Of a stretch of 52,582 bases of DNA, positions 37,330 through 45,767 are shown piece after piece. Positions within the stretch are counted from its first letter, which is position 1. Each line of letters begins with the position of its first letter. This DNA comes from Hydrogenophaga sp. (GTDB taxonomy: Bacteria > Pseudomonadota > Gammaproteobacteria > Burkholderiales > Burkholderiaceae_C), in contig NZ_JAOASO010000065.1 in NCBI RefSeq assembly GCF_030158645.1, positions 1 through 52,582 of the forward strand. Direction: 5' to 3'. A model generated the notes under the pieces. That model saw only the letters and a list, made by a program, of their open reading frames with translations, was not told the origin of the DNA and made no database searches. Both the position numbers and the translations under genes were made by a program.

Positions 37330-38112
37330 TCAAGCAACGGGTTTGAACAACTTCATCCACTTCACGGCGGGCAGGCCCCAGCGCTCCTGCACCACCTCGG
37401 CCCGCGCCAGCAGTTGCATGCGCGTGGGCCGGCTGGGCGTGCGCTGGGCGAGCACCACGGTGTTCCCCTCGCGCGTGGGCTTGAAGGCCCAGACAGCATC
37501 GTCACCAAAGGCCGCACACAGGCTCTGCAGCGAGCGCTCGTAGCTGGTGTCGCGCCCGAACAGGTTGACGGTGAGGCAGCCGTCGTCGGTCAGCGCATTG
37601 CGGCAGTCGGCATAGAAGTCGGGGCTGTCGAGCACGGGTGCGGCGGCTTCGTGGTCGTACAGGTCGACCTGCAGCGCGTCATACGCCCCGAGGTGATCGG
37701 CGCGGCGGATCTCTTCGCCCGCATCGGCCAGCACCACGCGCAGCTTGGCGCCGTCGGCGGGCAACTTGAACCAGCTGCGGCACACGGTCACCACCTGCGG
37801 GTTGATCTCGATGGCGGTGGTGTCCATGCGCAGTTTCTTGAAGCAGAACTTGGTGAGCGCGGCCGACCCCAGGCCAAGCTGCAAGGCACGGCGTTGGCCG
37901 ACCGAGTCGGGCTCCACAAACAGCAGCCAGGCCATCATGCGTTGGACGTAGTCGAGCTCGATGTCGAACGGCGCGTCCAGCAACATGGAGCCCTGGATCC
38001 ACTCGGTGCCCAGGTGCAGGAAGCGCACTTCGCTGTCTTCGGAGATCGTGACCTCTGGAAGTTCTTGCGTGGTGCGCCGCTTCAGCGCTGCGGCGTTGGC
38101 GCCGGCCTTCAC
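37330..38112 (-). CDS. Spermidine synthase-like methyltransferase-fold protein
   Basis: 260 residues with the spermidine synthase/SAM-methyltransferase fold: RALQLGLGSAALTKFCFKKL (nucleotide loop), TAIEINPQVVTVCRSWF (acidic residue for the ribose), YDALQVDLYDHEAAAPVLDSPDFYADCRNAL and CLTVNLFG. It has the family shape but not the full polyamine-binding set, so aminopropyl transfer is not assured. The start is GTG 38112, with AGGA eight bases upstream. It directly precedes the GspE-like gene, an association with no obvious functional reason. Confidence 0.82.
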   Translation of the reverse strand: MKAGANAAALKRRTTQELPEVTISEDSEVRFLHLGTEWIQGSMLLDAPFDIELDYVQRMMAWLLFVEPDSVGQRRALQLGLGSAALTKFCFKKLRMDTTAIEINPQVVTVCRSWFKLPADGAKLRVVLADAGEEIRRADHLGAYDALQVDLYDHEAAAPVLDSPDFYADCRNALTDDGCLTVNLFGRDTSYERSLQSLCAAFGDDAVWAFKPTREGNTVVLAQRTPSRPTRMQLLARAEVVQERWGLPAVKWMKLFKPVA

Positions 38113-38210
38113 GTGGGGTGTCCTGTTCGGTTTTGCATGGTCATGTCGTCTCTTGCTTGGGAAATCATTATGAGCACGCTGAAGGGTCGGTTGTCTCCGG
38201 CTGCTCCTGC

Positions 38211-38302
38211 TGCGTGATCGGGGTGGCCGACTCCGCGAATGTCCCCCGGGGCCTTTGGCCCCTCCTCCTTGATTTCGCTGCGTCGGCCACCCCGCTCACG
38301 CA
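38211..38302 (-). repeat. Covarying palindromic element, copy B
   Basis: Read on the minus strand, the core (38232-38281) is GCAGCGAAATCAAGGAGGA, hairpin GGGGCC-AAA-GGCCCC, GGGGGACATTCGCGGA. The arms GGGGTGGCCGAC (38220-38231) and GTCGGCCACCCC (38282-38293) pair perfectly over 12 bases. After a 2x2 mismatch, TGCGTGA (38211-38217) pairs with TCACGCA (38296-38302). It lies in the 356-base gap between recJ and the spermidine-synthase-like gene; the gap holds no ORF I believe in. Confidence 0.9.
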
Positions 38303-38345
38303 ACAGGATTGGCGCTTGAAACATTGGTGCGCTTACCCGTTGTCA

Positions 38346-38444
38346 GCTCGTTGCGCCGGTGCGCTCTGCGCAGCGAAATCAAGGAGGAGGCGGCACCAGC
38401 CGCCGGGGGACATTCGCGGAGCAGAGCGCACCGGTGCAACGAGC
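38346..38444 (+). repeat. Covarying palindromic element, copy C
   Basis: The core 38370-38420 is GCAGCGAAATCAAGGAGGA, hairpin GGCGGC-ACCA-GCCGCC, GGGGGACATTCGCGGA. The arms (38346-38369 and 38421-38444) are complementary over 24 bases with a single G-T pair and share no sequence with the arms of copies A and B beyond the core edge. It is head-to-head with copy B, 43 bases apart. Confidence 0.92.
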
Positions 38445-38468
38445 ACGCGAAGAAGGTGGAGCGAAAAA

Positions 38469-40205
38469 TCAAACCTCAGCCGCCTCCACCAAAAACCGGA
38501 CCCGCCGCTGTCCCTGCCACTCATCCGCATCCAGGCGAAACGCAATCTTCACGCGCGCCGGCAAAGGCTCGGTGTGGCCAAACCAGATCCCGTCCACCGG
38601 TTCACCCTGGTGCTTGAGCTTCAACGCCAGATGCTTCTCACCCACCAGCCGCTGCGACACCACCTGCACCTCTTCGCAAAACACCGGCGGCGCAAAACCC
38701 TGACCCCACACCTCCTGGTGCAGCGTGTCCACCAGGTCGGCGCGGCGGTACTTCGTGTCCAGCGCGCCATCGGCTTCCATGCGCCGCTGCAGCGTGGCAG
38801 CGTCGAGCCACTCGTGGGCCACCTGCTGCAGCGCCGCTTCAAACGTTTCCAAATGCTCTTCGTCGATGGTGCAGCCCGCCGCCATGGCGTGACCACCGAA
38901 CCGCAGCAACACCCCCGGGTGCCGCTTGGCCACCAGGTCCAGCGCGTCGCGCAAGTGGAAGCCCGCAATCGACCGACCGGAACCCTTGAGCTCGTTTTCC
39001 TTGCCCTCGGCGCCACTGGCCGCGAACACGAAGGTGGGGCGGTGCAGCTTGTCCTTGAGGCGCGAGGCCACGATGCCGACCACACCCTCGTGAAAGTCGG
39101 GGTCGAACACGATGAGCGCCGGCGGCGGCTCCTCGGATTCGTCGAACATTTCCTCGGCCATCTGCAAGGCCTGATCGCGCATGTCGCCCTCGATCGCCTT
39201 GCGCTCGCGGTTGATGCCGTCCAGCGTGCGCGCGAGCTCGTCGGCGCGCAGCGCGTCGTCGGTGGTCAGGCACTCGATGCCCAGCGTCATGTCGGCCAGG
39301 CGGCCAGCCGCGTTCAGGCGCGGGCCGAGCGCAAAGCCGAAATCAAAACCGGTGGCGGCCTCGGGCTTGCGCGCGGCCACGTTGAACAAGGCCGTCATGC
39401 CCGGCGGCATGGCGCCCGCGCGCACCCGCTTCAGACCCTGGGCGACCAGGCGGCGGTTGTTGGCATCGAGCTTGACCACGTCGGCCACCGTGCCCAGCGC
39501 CACCAGCGGCAGCAGGGCATCGATCTTGGGTTGGGTCTGCGCCGTGAACACACCGCGCTCGCGCAGCTCGGCGCGCAGCGCCAGCAACACATAGAACATC
39601 ACGCCCACGCCCGCGATGGACTTGCTCTCGAAGCCGCAACCCGGCTGGTTGGGGTTCACGATGATGCAGTCCTGCGGCAACACCACCTCGCCGTCTTTGA
39701 TGGCGGGCAGGTGGTGATCGGTCACGATGACCTGCAGGCCCAGCTCGCGCGCGGCGCGCACACCGTCCACGCTGGCGATGCCGTTGTCCACCGTCACCAG
39801 CACGTCGGCGCCCTGCGCCTTCACGCGTTTGGAGATGGAGGGCGTGAGGCCGTAGCCATCGGTCACGCGGTCGGGCACAAGGTAGTTCACGCGGTCGAAG
39901 CCCATGGGTGCGCCCAGCAGACGCAGGCCGCGCAAGCCGACCGCGCAGGCGGTGGCGCCGTCGCAGTCGTAGTCGGCCACGATGCAGATGGATTGGTTGG
40001 CCGCCATGGCGTCGGCCAGGGCGCGTGCCGCGTCTCGCGCACCCAGCATTTGAGCAGGCGGAATCAGGCGGGCGAGTGCGTCGTCGAGCTCGTCGGTGCT
40101 GGTGATGCCGCGCGCTGCAAACAGGCGCGCCAGCAGCGGGTGCAGACCGCCTTGCTCCAGCGCCCAGGCGGCGCGGGGGGGCACGTCGCGGGTGATGATC
40201 TTCAT
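38469..40205 (-). CDS. recJ: Single-stranded-DNA-specific exonuclease RecJ
   Basis: 5'-3' single-strand exonuclease for recombination and mismatch/base excision repair. 578 residues, the usual length. DHH phosphoesterase motifs: IVADYDCDGATA, VTVDNGIAS, VTDHHLP, plus the DHHA1 motif RFGGHAMAAGCTI and a C-terminal OB-like domain. ATG 40205 (MKIITRDV) overlaps the stop of the RpfE-type gene by four bases (ATGA), so the two are coupled. Confidence 0.97.
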   Translation of the reverse strand: MKIITRDVPPRAAWALEQGGLHPLLARLFAARGITSTDELDDALARLIPPAQMLGARDAARALADAMAANQSICIVADYDCDGATACAVGLRGLRLLGAPMGFDRVNYLVPDRVTDGYGLTPSISKRVKAQGADVLVTVDNGIASVDGVRAARELGLQVIVTDHHLPAIKDGEVVLPQDCIIVNPNQPGCGFESKSIAGVGVMFYVLLALRAELRERGVFTAQTQPKIDALLPLVALGTVADVVKLDANNRRLVAQGLKRVRAGAMPPGMTALFNVAARKPEAATGFDFGFALGPRLNAAGRLADMTLGIECLTTDDALRADELARTLDGINRERKAIEGDMRDQALQMAEEMFDESEEPPPALIVFDPDFHEGVVGIVASRLKDKLHRPTFVFAASGAEGKENELKGSGRSIAGFHLRDALDLVAKRHPGVLLRFGGHAMAAGCTIDEEHLETFEAALQQVAHEWLDAATLQRRMEADGALDTKYRRADLVDTLHQEVWGQGFAPPVFCEEVQVVSQRLVGEKHLALKLKHQGEPVDGIWFGHTEPLPARVKIAFRLDADEWQGQRRVRFLVEAAEV

Positions 40206-41197
40206 AGGGTTTCCAGGGTCTTCGAGGCCGGGGCGTTGCCCAGCCACTGTTGGATGAGGCGGCCGGCGCGCGCCACGGCGCCGCGCGGGGCATTGGTGAA
40301 ACGCTGAGCCACCCGCTCGCCACACAGGGTGAGTGTGACCGGCTCGCCCCGACGCGCGCGGTCCAGCAGGTCCTGGATCTCGCGCTTGTCGAGCGCCGCC
40401 CAGGCATCCTTCCAACGAACCCAATCGGCCTGCAGCGCCGCGCTTCGCAGTTCATCCGGCATGGGCGGCGCGGCTCGCAGCGTTGTCGGGTGGTCAATGG
40501 CACCCGCACCGCTGAGCCAGAAGCCGTTGACCGGGTGCAGGCGCAGGGCCTCGCGCGCGTCATGCGCGGGGTGTGTGTAGAACAGCATCTGCGCTTCGCT
40601 CTGAAGTCGTTTGAGCAACTGCCCGCCAGCGGGGTTGGCCGTGCTGTCGGTCATCCAGGCCTCCACCGACCGGCCGCCCACGCGGTCCAGGCTGGCGCAG
40701 GCGATACCGCGCAGCACCTCGCCGCTCGCGTGCCAGCGCGTGGCGGACTCGTAACGCAACGTGATGCCGTCTTCCGCGCAGTAGGGTGCGAGCGCGTCGA
40801 ACAGCGGGCGCGCGTGTTCGTCGGTGAGACCGAGTTGATCGCCGGGGAGCAGCGTCACCTGCTCCATGCCCACCTGAAAATGACACGGCGTGAACCAGGC
40901 TTGTGGCAGAGCGGGTGTGTCGCTTTGTGCAGCGGCCCAGGGCAGGCGCCCGTCGGGATAGGCCAAGCCGTCCGCGCGCAGCAGGCCGATGGCGTGCGCC
41001 AGCGCACGCTCGTGCGGCGCGCTCAGGCTGTGGTCGGTGCCGCTGTCGGTGTGCACGGGCTGCAGCTCGGCCAGCAAGGCGGTGAGGTGGGGCAGTGGCA
41101 AGCCCGGGAGCAGGGCCCGGCAAGCGGGGTCGCTGGCGCTGGCGAAGGGAACCAGCAGGTGCGTGGCAGGCTCAGAGGCCATGTGGGGAGCGGGCAT
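40202..41197 (-). CDS. RpfE-type / phosphoglycerate-mutase-like conserved protein
   Basis: 331-residue protein of a conserved betaproteobacterial/xanthomonad family found beside recJ. In Xanthomonas the recJ neighbour is rpfE; databases also label such proteins cofactor-independent phosphoglycerate mutase-like. Recognisable conserved stretches include PQAWFTPCHFQVGMEQVTLLPGDQLGL and HPVNGFWLSGAGA. The biochemical function is unknown. ATG 41197 (MPAPHMASEP) or ATG 41182 could be the start. GACAAT (complement of 41204-41209) ends six bases upstream of the first, with no ribosome binding site. It is upstream of and overlaps recJ. Confidence 0.8.
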   Translation of the reverse strand: MPAPHMASEPATHLLVPFASASDPACRALLPGLPLPHLTALLAELQPVHTDSGTDHSLSAPHERALAHAIGLLRADGLAYPDGRLPWAAAQSDTPALPQAWFTPCHFQVGMEQVTLLPGDQLGLTDEHARPLFDALAPYCAEDGITLRYESATRWHASGEVLRGIACASLDRVGGRSVEAWMTDSTANPAGGQLLKRLQSEAQMLFYTHPAHDAREALRLHPVNGFWLSGAGAIDHPTTLRAAPPMPDELRSAALQADWVRWKDAWAALDKREIQDLLDRARRGEPVTLTLCGERVAQRFTNAPRGAVARAGRLIQQWLGNAPASKTLETL

Positions 41198-41203
41198 GAC
41201 GCG

Positions 41204-41223
41204 ATTGTCGGGGATGCCACAAT
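41204..41223. promoter_or_regulatory. Back-to-back -10-like elements between the RpfE-type gene and lolC
   Basis: ATTGTC (41204-41209, GACAAT on the minus strand) faces the RpfE-type gene. CACAAT (41218-41223) faces lolC, whose ATG is 16 bases further on. The two form an ATTGT/ACAAT inverted repeat. No -35 elements are clear. Confidence 0.35.
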
Positions 41224-41239
41224 GCCCGCTGGACCTCAC

Positions 41240-42496
41240 ATGCAAACTCCCTACGAACTCATCCTCGGCTGGCGCTACACGCGCGCCGGCCGCGCCACCC
41301 GGCGCAACGGCTTCATCTCCTTCATCTCGGGCGTGTCCATGCTGGGCATTGCGCTGGGTGTGGCCGCACTCATCATCGTGCTCTCGGTCATGAACGGCTT
41401 CCAGAAGGAAGTGCGCGACCGCATGCTCGGTGTGCTCTCCCACATCGAGGTGTTCGAGCCCGGTGGCCAGGCCATTCCCAACCTGGCCGACACGCTGGCG
41501 AAGATCGAACGCCACCCCGAGGTGCTCGGCGCCGCGCCCTTCGTGGGGGCCCAGGCGCTGATCGCGCGCGGCGAGGACATGAAGGGCGCGCTGGTGCGCG
41601 GCATCGATCCAGCGCTCGAGCCCAAGGTGACCGACCTCGCGGCCCAGTTGGCCGACACCGTGCTGCCGCGCCTGGTGCCCGGTGAATTCGGTGTGATCCT
41701 GGGCGGGGAACTCGCGCGCAGCCTGGGCGTGATCGCGGGTGACAGCGTCACGCTGATCGCGCCCAGCGGCCAGGTGACCCCGGCCGGCGTGGTGCCGCGC
41801 ATCCGCCAGATGACGGTGGTGGGCACGTTTGATTCGGGCCACTATGAATACGACTCGGCGCTGGCCCTGCTGCACCAGGAAGACGCCGCGCGCATCTTCC
41901 GCGTGGAAGGCCCGACCGGCGTGCGCGTGAAGATCAAGGACCTGCACGCCGCGCGCGAGGTGGCCGTGTCCATCGCCGCCGACCTCGACCCCGGCCTGCT
42001 GGTGCGCGACTGGACGCGCCAGAACCGCACCTGGTTCGCCGCGGTACAGCTCGAAAAACGCATGATGTTCATCATCCTCACGCTGATCGTGGCCGTGGCG
42101 GCGTTCAACCTCGTGTCCACGCTGGTGATGACGGTGACCGACAAACGCGCCGACATCGCCATCCTGCGCACGCTGGGCGCCAGCCCGCAAAGCATCATGG
42201 GGATCTTCATGGTGCAGGGCGCCATGGTGGGCGTGATCGGCACCGGCGCGGGCCTGCTGCTGGGCCTGGGCATCGCCTTCAACATCGACACGCTCGTGCC
42301 CGCGCTGGAGCGCCTGCTGGGCGCGAGCTTCCTGCCGCAGGACATCTACCTCATCAGCCGCATGCCCAGCGACCCGCAACAGGCCGACATCCTGCCGGTG
42401 GCGGTGATCTCGCTGGTGCTCTCCTTCCTGGCCACCATTTACCCGAGCTGGCGCGCAAGCCGCGTCAATCCTGCCGAAGCCCTCCGCTATGAGTGA
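41240..42496 (+). CDS. lolC: Lipoprotein-releasing ABC transporter permease (LolC/LolE type)
   Basis: Inner-membrane permease that extracts mature lipoproteins and passes them to LolA. 418 residues: one N-terminal helix in [35 protein letters not shown], a periplasmic domain of about 210 residues, then three C-terminal helices and the ending [12 protein letters not shown]. As only one permease gene is present, it probably works as a single-gene LolF-like/LolC homodimer or pairs with a copy elsewhere. It overlaps lolD by eight bases. Confidence 0.94.
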   Translation: MQTPYELILGWRYTRAGRATRRNGFISFISGVSMLGIALGVAALIIVLSVMNGFQKEVRDRMLGVLSHIEVFEPGGQAIPNLADTLAKIERHPEVLGAAPFVGAQALIARGEDMKGALVRGIDPALEPKVTDLAAQLADTVLPRLVPGEFGVILGGELARSLGVIAGDSVTLIAPSGQVTPAGVVPRIRQMTVVGTFDSGHYEYDSALALLHQEDAARIFRVEGPTGVRVKIKDLHAAREVAVSIAADLDPGLLVRDWTRQNRTWFAAVQLEKRMMFIILTLIVAVAAFNLVSTLVMTVTDKRADIAILRTLGASPQSIMGIFMVQGAMVGVIGTGAGLLLGLGIAFNIDTLVPALERLLGASFLPQDIYLISRMPSDPQQADILPVAVISLVLSFLATIYPSWRASRVNPAEALRYE

Positions 42497-43163
42497 AATC
42501 GTTCTCCAGGCCACGGGCCTCACCAAACGCTTCACCGAAGGCCGGCTCGACGTCACCGTGCTCACCGGCGTGGACCTCACGGTGCGCAAGGGCGAAACCG
42601 TGGCCATCGTCGGGGCTTCCGGCTCGGGCAAAAGCACCTTGCTGCACCTGCTCGGCGGGCTGGACGCGCCCACCAATGGCAGCGTGCAGCTCATGGGCCA
42701 GACGATGTCGGGCCTGAGCGCCACGCAGCAGGGCGTGCTGCGCAACCAGCACCTCGGGTTCGTCTACCAGTTCCACCACCTGCTGCCCGAGTTCAGCGCG
42801 CGCGACAACGTGGCCATGCCGCTGTGGATCCGCCGCATGCCGCGCGCCGAGGCGGCGGAGCAAGCCCGCAAGATCCTCACCCGCGTGGGCCTGGCCGAGC
42901 GCCTCGGCCACCGGCCGGCCGAGCTCTCGGGCGGCGAGCGCCAGCGCGTGGCGATCGCGCGTGCGCTGGTGACGCAGCCCGCCTGCGTGCTGGCCGACGA
43001 GCCCACCGGCAACCTCGACCGCAACACCGCCGAAGGTGTGTTCCAGCTCATGCTGGAGTTGGCTCGAGATCAGGGCACGGCCTTCATCGTGGTCACGCAC
43101 GACGAGACTTTGGCGGCGCGATGCAACCGCGTCCTGCGGTTGACCACGGGCGTGCTGACCTAA
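42489..43163 (+). CDS. lolD: Lipoprotein-releasing system ATP-binding protein LolD
   Basis: ATPase of the lipoprotein extraction complex. 224 residues: Walker [19 protein letters not shown], the LolD-specific stretch [23 protein letters not shown], signature [15 protein letters not shown], Walker [13 protein letters not shown], and His switch VVTHD. ATG 42489 lies inside lolC (overlap ATGAGTGA). Its stop overlaps the convergent META gene's stop by four bases. Confidence 0.96.
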   Translation: MSEIVLQATGLTKRFTEGRLDVTVLTGVDLTVRKGETVAIVGASGSGKSTLLHLLGGLDAPTNGSVQLMGQTMSGLSATQQGVLRNQHLGFVYQFHHLLPEFSARDNVAMPLWIRRMPRAEAAEQARKILTRVGLAERLGHRPAELSGGERQRVAIARALVTQPACVLADEPTGNLDRNTAEGVFQLMLELARDQGTAFIVVTHDETLAARCNRVLRLTTGVLT

Positions 43164-43576
43164 GGTTTGGTTCGCGAAAACCGCAGGGGCTTCTCCAGCC
43201 CCTGCACGTGCATCAGCATCGTGGTGCCCTGCACCTCCAGCCGCTGCGCCTTTTGCAGCGCGTCCAGATAGCGTGTCTCCTGTTCGTCCACCGCCGGTGC
43301 ACACGCCATGCGCGTGCCCGCCAGTTGCCCCAGCGCGATGCGGTCCTGCATCAGCGTGTAGGAGCCAAAAAAGCGGTTGCACGAGCTGTTGCCCGCCACC
43401 CGCCCGGCTTCGGGAAAGGCGAGCGTGGCCAGCGAACCGTTGATCACACCGCGTCCACCCAGGTCGTCCAGCCGCCACTCGCTGCCCACCAGCGGCGCGG
43501 CACCGGGCGCACCCGGCAACGCGCAGGCGGTGAGCGCCAACAACAGGGGTGCGGTGAACCAGAAGAGGCGGGGCAT
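43160..43576 (-). CDS. META-domain (HslJ-like) lipoprotein
   Basis: 138 residues. Signal peptide [18 protein letters not shown] with the lipobox at Cys18, then one META domain: [67 protein letters not shown]. Members of the family (HslJ) are associated with heat or antibiotic stress, but the mechanism is not known. AAGGA precedes ATG 43576. It is divergent from the TatD gene and overlaps lolD at the 3' end. Confidence 0.88.
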   Translation of the reverse strand: MPRLFWFTAPLLLALTACALPGAPGAAPLVGSEWRLDDLGGRGVINGSLATLAFPEAGRVAGNSSCNRFFGSYTLMQDRIALGQLAGTRMACAPAVDEQETRYLDALQKAQRLEVQGTTMLMHVQGLEKPLRFSRTKP

Positions 43577-43644
43577 GGTGTGTCCTTGGGTGGTGGGGCC
43601 GGCCCTCGCTCGGGCTTGTCGGCACAATGGGCCGTTATACCGCC

Positions 43645-44490
43645 ATGTGGATCGACTCTCACTGCCATCTGGACGCGCCCGAGTTCGGCGCCGACCACGC
43701 GCTCGCGCTGAGCCTGCGCGAACGCGCAACCGCGCGGGGCGTGGGCGTGTGCGTGATCCCGGCGGTGGAGCGCGCCAACTTCGACACCGTGCGACGACTC
43801 GCGCACCGCACCGGCGACGCCTACGCCCTGGGCATCCACCCCTTGTACGTGCCGCAGGCGCGGGAGGCCGATCTCGCCGCGCTCGATGCCGCGCTCACCG
43901 AACACCGCGACGATCCCCGCCTGGTGGCCGTGGGCGAGATCGGGCTCGACTTCTTTGTGCCCGCGCTGTGCACGCCAGAGATGCGCGAACGGCAAGCCTT
44001 CTTTTACCGTGCGCAATTGCGGCTGGCGCGCCAACACGGCTTGCCGGTGATCGTGCACGTGCGGCGCAGCGCCGACATGCTGCTCAAACACCTGCGCGAG
44101 CTGCCCACGGGCGGCGGCATCGCACATGCGTTCAACGGCAGCGAGCAACAAGCCCAGGCCTTTCTGGGGCTGGGTTTCAAGCTGGGGTTCGGTGGCGCGG
44201 TCACGTTTGAGCCTGCGCGGCAGTTGCGCCGCCTCGCCGCCGAGCTGCCCATCTCGGCACTGGTGCTGGAGACCGACGCACCCGACATCCCGCCGCACTG
44301 GCTCTACGCCACCGCCGCCCAGCGCGCCGCGGGACAGCCGCAGGGCATCAACAGCCCGGCCGAGTTGCCGCGCATCGGCGCGGTGATGGCCGAACTGCGG
44401 GGCCTGCCGGTCGACGCACTGATGCAGGCCACCACCGCCAACGCCGTGGCCGCCCTGCCCCGCCTCGCGGCGCTGCGGGCGGCGCCATGA
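43645..44490 (+). CDS. TatD-family metal-dependent hydrolase
   Basis: 281-residue TIM-barrel deoxyribonuclease/hydrolase. All metal ligands are visible: DSHCHLD (HxH, residues 4-10), GEIGLDF (Glu), VIVHVRRS (His), IAHAFNGS (His), LETDAPDIPP (Asp). The form is close to YjjV/TatD of E. coli, with nuclease activity described for the family. ATG 43645 (MWIDSHCH) is the conserved start; an ATG six codons earlier is possible. It overlaps the next gene by ATGA. Confidence 0.92.
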   Translation: MWIDSHCHLDAPEFGADHALALSLRERATARGVGVCVIPAVERANFDTVRRLAHRTGDAYALGIHPLYVPQAREADLAALDAALTEHRDDPRLVAVGEIGLDFFVPALCTPEMRERQAFFYRAQLRLARQHGLPVIVHVRRSADMLLKHLRELPTGGGIAHAFNGSEQQAQAFLGLGFKLGFGGAVTFEPARQLRRLAAELPISALVLETDAPDIPPHWLYATAAQRAAGQPQGINSPAELPRIGAVMAELRGLPVDALMQATTANAVAALPRLAALRAAP

Positions 44491-44975
44491 GCCGGCTGCT
44501 GGGTCTGGCGCCGCTGCTGGACGCAAACACCCGCGTGCTGGTGCTGGGGAGTTTCCCGGGCGTGGCCTCGTTGCGCGCTCAGCAGTACTACGGCCACCCG
44601 CAAAACCAATTCTGGAAGATCCTGGGTGCGCTGTGGCAGATGCCCTTGCCCACCTTGCCGTACCCGGAACGGGTGGCGGCCTTGCTCGCCCACGGTCTGG
44701 GCGTGTGGGACGTGTACGCCGCCTGCGAACGCGAAGGCAGCCTGGACGCGAACATCCGCCACGCCGAGGTCAATGACTTTGCATGGGTTCGGCGCGCCTG
44801 CCCAAATCTGCGGGCCGTCGCGCACAACGGCGGCGAAAGCTTCCGACATGCGAAGCACACCGAACCACTGGGTTTGCCGGTCTACAGACTGCCATCCACC
44901 AGCCCGGCCCATGCGAGCTGGAGCTTTGATCGCAAGCTGGCGGCGTGGGCCGAGGTCTTGCAGCGCCACACCTGA
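44487..44975 (+). CDS. DNA-deoxyinosine (hypoxanthine) glycosylase, UDG superfamily family 6-like
   Basis: 162 residues. The motif VLVLGSFPGVASLRAQQYYGHPQNQFWKIL is typical of the family 6 uracil-DNA-glycosylase-like hypoxanthine glycosylases. A C-terminal LPSTSPAH corresponds to the second UDG motif, with Ser/Thr-rich loop and His. It removes hypoxanthine produced by adenine deamination. It is coupled to the TatD gene by a four-base overlap, so two DNA-processing activities may be made together. Confidence 0.85.
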   Translation: MSRLLGLAPLLDANTRVLVLGSFPGVASLRAQQYYGHPQNQFWKILGALWQMPLPTLPYPERVAALLAHGLGVWDVYAACEREGSLDANIRHAEVNDFAWVRRACPNLRAVAHNGGESFRHAKHTEPLGLPVYRLPSTSPAHASWSFDRKLAAWAEVLQRHT

Positions 44976-44997
44976 AGGGCGCAGTGGCTGGTGTGAC

Positions 44998-45732
44998 TCA
45001 GCTCATCAAGGCTTCGCGCACGGCAGCCAGTTGACGGCGCGAGACCGCCAGGCGCTCGTCGACACCGTCGAGCCGCACCGTCCAGCCTTCGCCCTCGACC
45101 GGATCGTTGTGTTTCTCCACGGCCCGCACGGCACGGCGCGACACCAGAGCGTTGCGGTGCACGCGCACGAAGAGGTGGGCGTAGCGCTGCTCCAGATCGC
45201 TGAGCGCGCCGTCAAAAATGTGTTCTTTGTCGGCCGTGCGCACAGTGATGTACTTCAGTTCGGCCTTGAGGTAGATCACGTCGGCCAGCGCCACGCGCTC
45301 GCTGCGCCCACGCTCCTGGATGATCAGGCTCTCGGGCAGCCCCACCTCGACGGCGCTCTCCGCCCGCAGCCGTTGCACCTTTTGCAGCGCCTGCTGCAGG
45401 CGCTCGCGGCGCACCGGCTTGGTCAAATAATCCACCGCCTCCAGGTCAAAGGCTTGGACAGCGTGTTCGGCGTAAGCGGTGATGAACACCACCGCTGGCG
45501 GCAGCGCCAGTTCGCGCAAGGTCCTGGCCAGGGTCATGCCGTCCACGCCGGGCATGTGAATGTCCAGCATCACCAGGTCGCAACCGGTGCGCTGGATCAA
45601 CTCCATGGCCTGCACCGCGTTGGCCGCCTCGCCCACCACGTCGGCGCGCGGTTCACTGCATTCGCCCAGCAGGGTGCGCAGGCGCGAACGTGCCAGCGCT
45701 TCATCGTCAACGATCAGTACCTTCAGTGTCAT
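44998..45732 (-). CDS. algR: LytTR-type response regulator (AlgR-like)
   Basis: 244 residues. Receiver domain with VDDE, phospho-acceptor Asp in LVMLDIHMPGVDG, Thr/Lys in ITAY and LTKPVRRE. A C-terminal LytTR DNA-binding domain contains IIQERGRSERVALADVIYLKAELKYITVRT and FVRVHRNALVSRRAV. It pairs with the LytS/AlgZ-type kinase 35 bases upstream. In Pseudomonas the same pair lies beside argH and controls virulence and twitching; the target genes here are unknown. ATG 45732 (MTLKVLIVDDE) is chosen over a start eight codons earlier. Confidence 0.9.
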   Translation of the reverse strand: MTLKVLIVDDEALARSRLRTLLGECSEPRADVVGEAANAVQAMELIQRTGCDLVMLDIHMPGVDGMTLARTLRELALPPAVVFITAYAEHAVQAFDLEAVDYLTKPVRRERLQQALQKVQRLRAESAVEVGLPESLIIQERGRSERVALADVIYLKAELKYITVRTADKEHIFDGALSDLEQRYAHLFVRVHRNALVSRRAVRAVEKHNDPVEGEGWTVRLDGVDERLAVSRRQLAAVREALMS

Positions 45733-45767
45733 GTCACGCTCCGTAGCCAGACCCATTCAATATCCGC

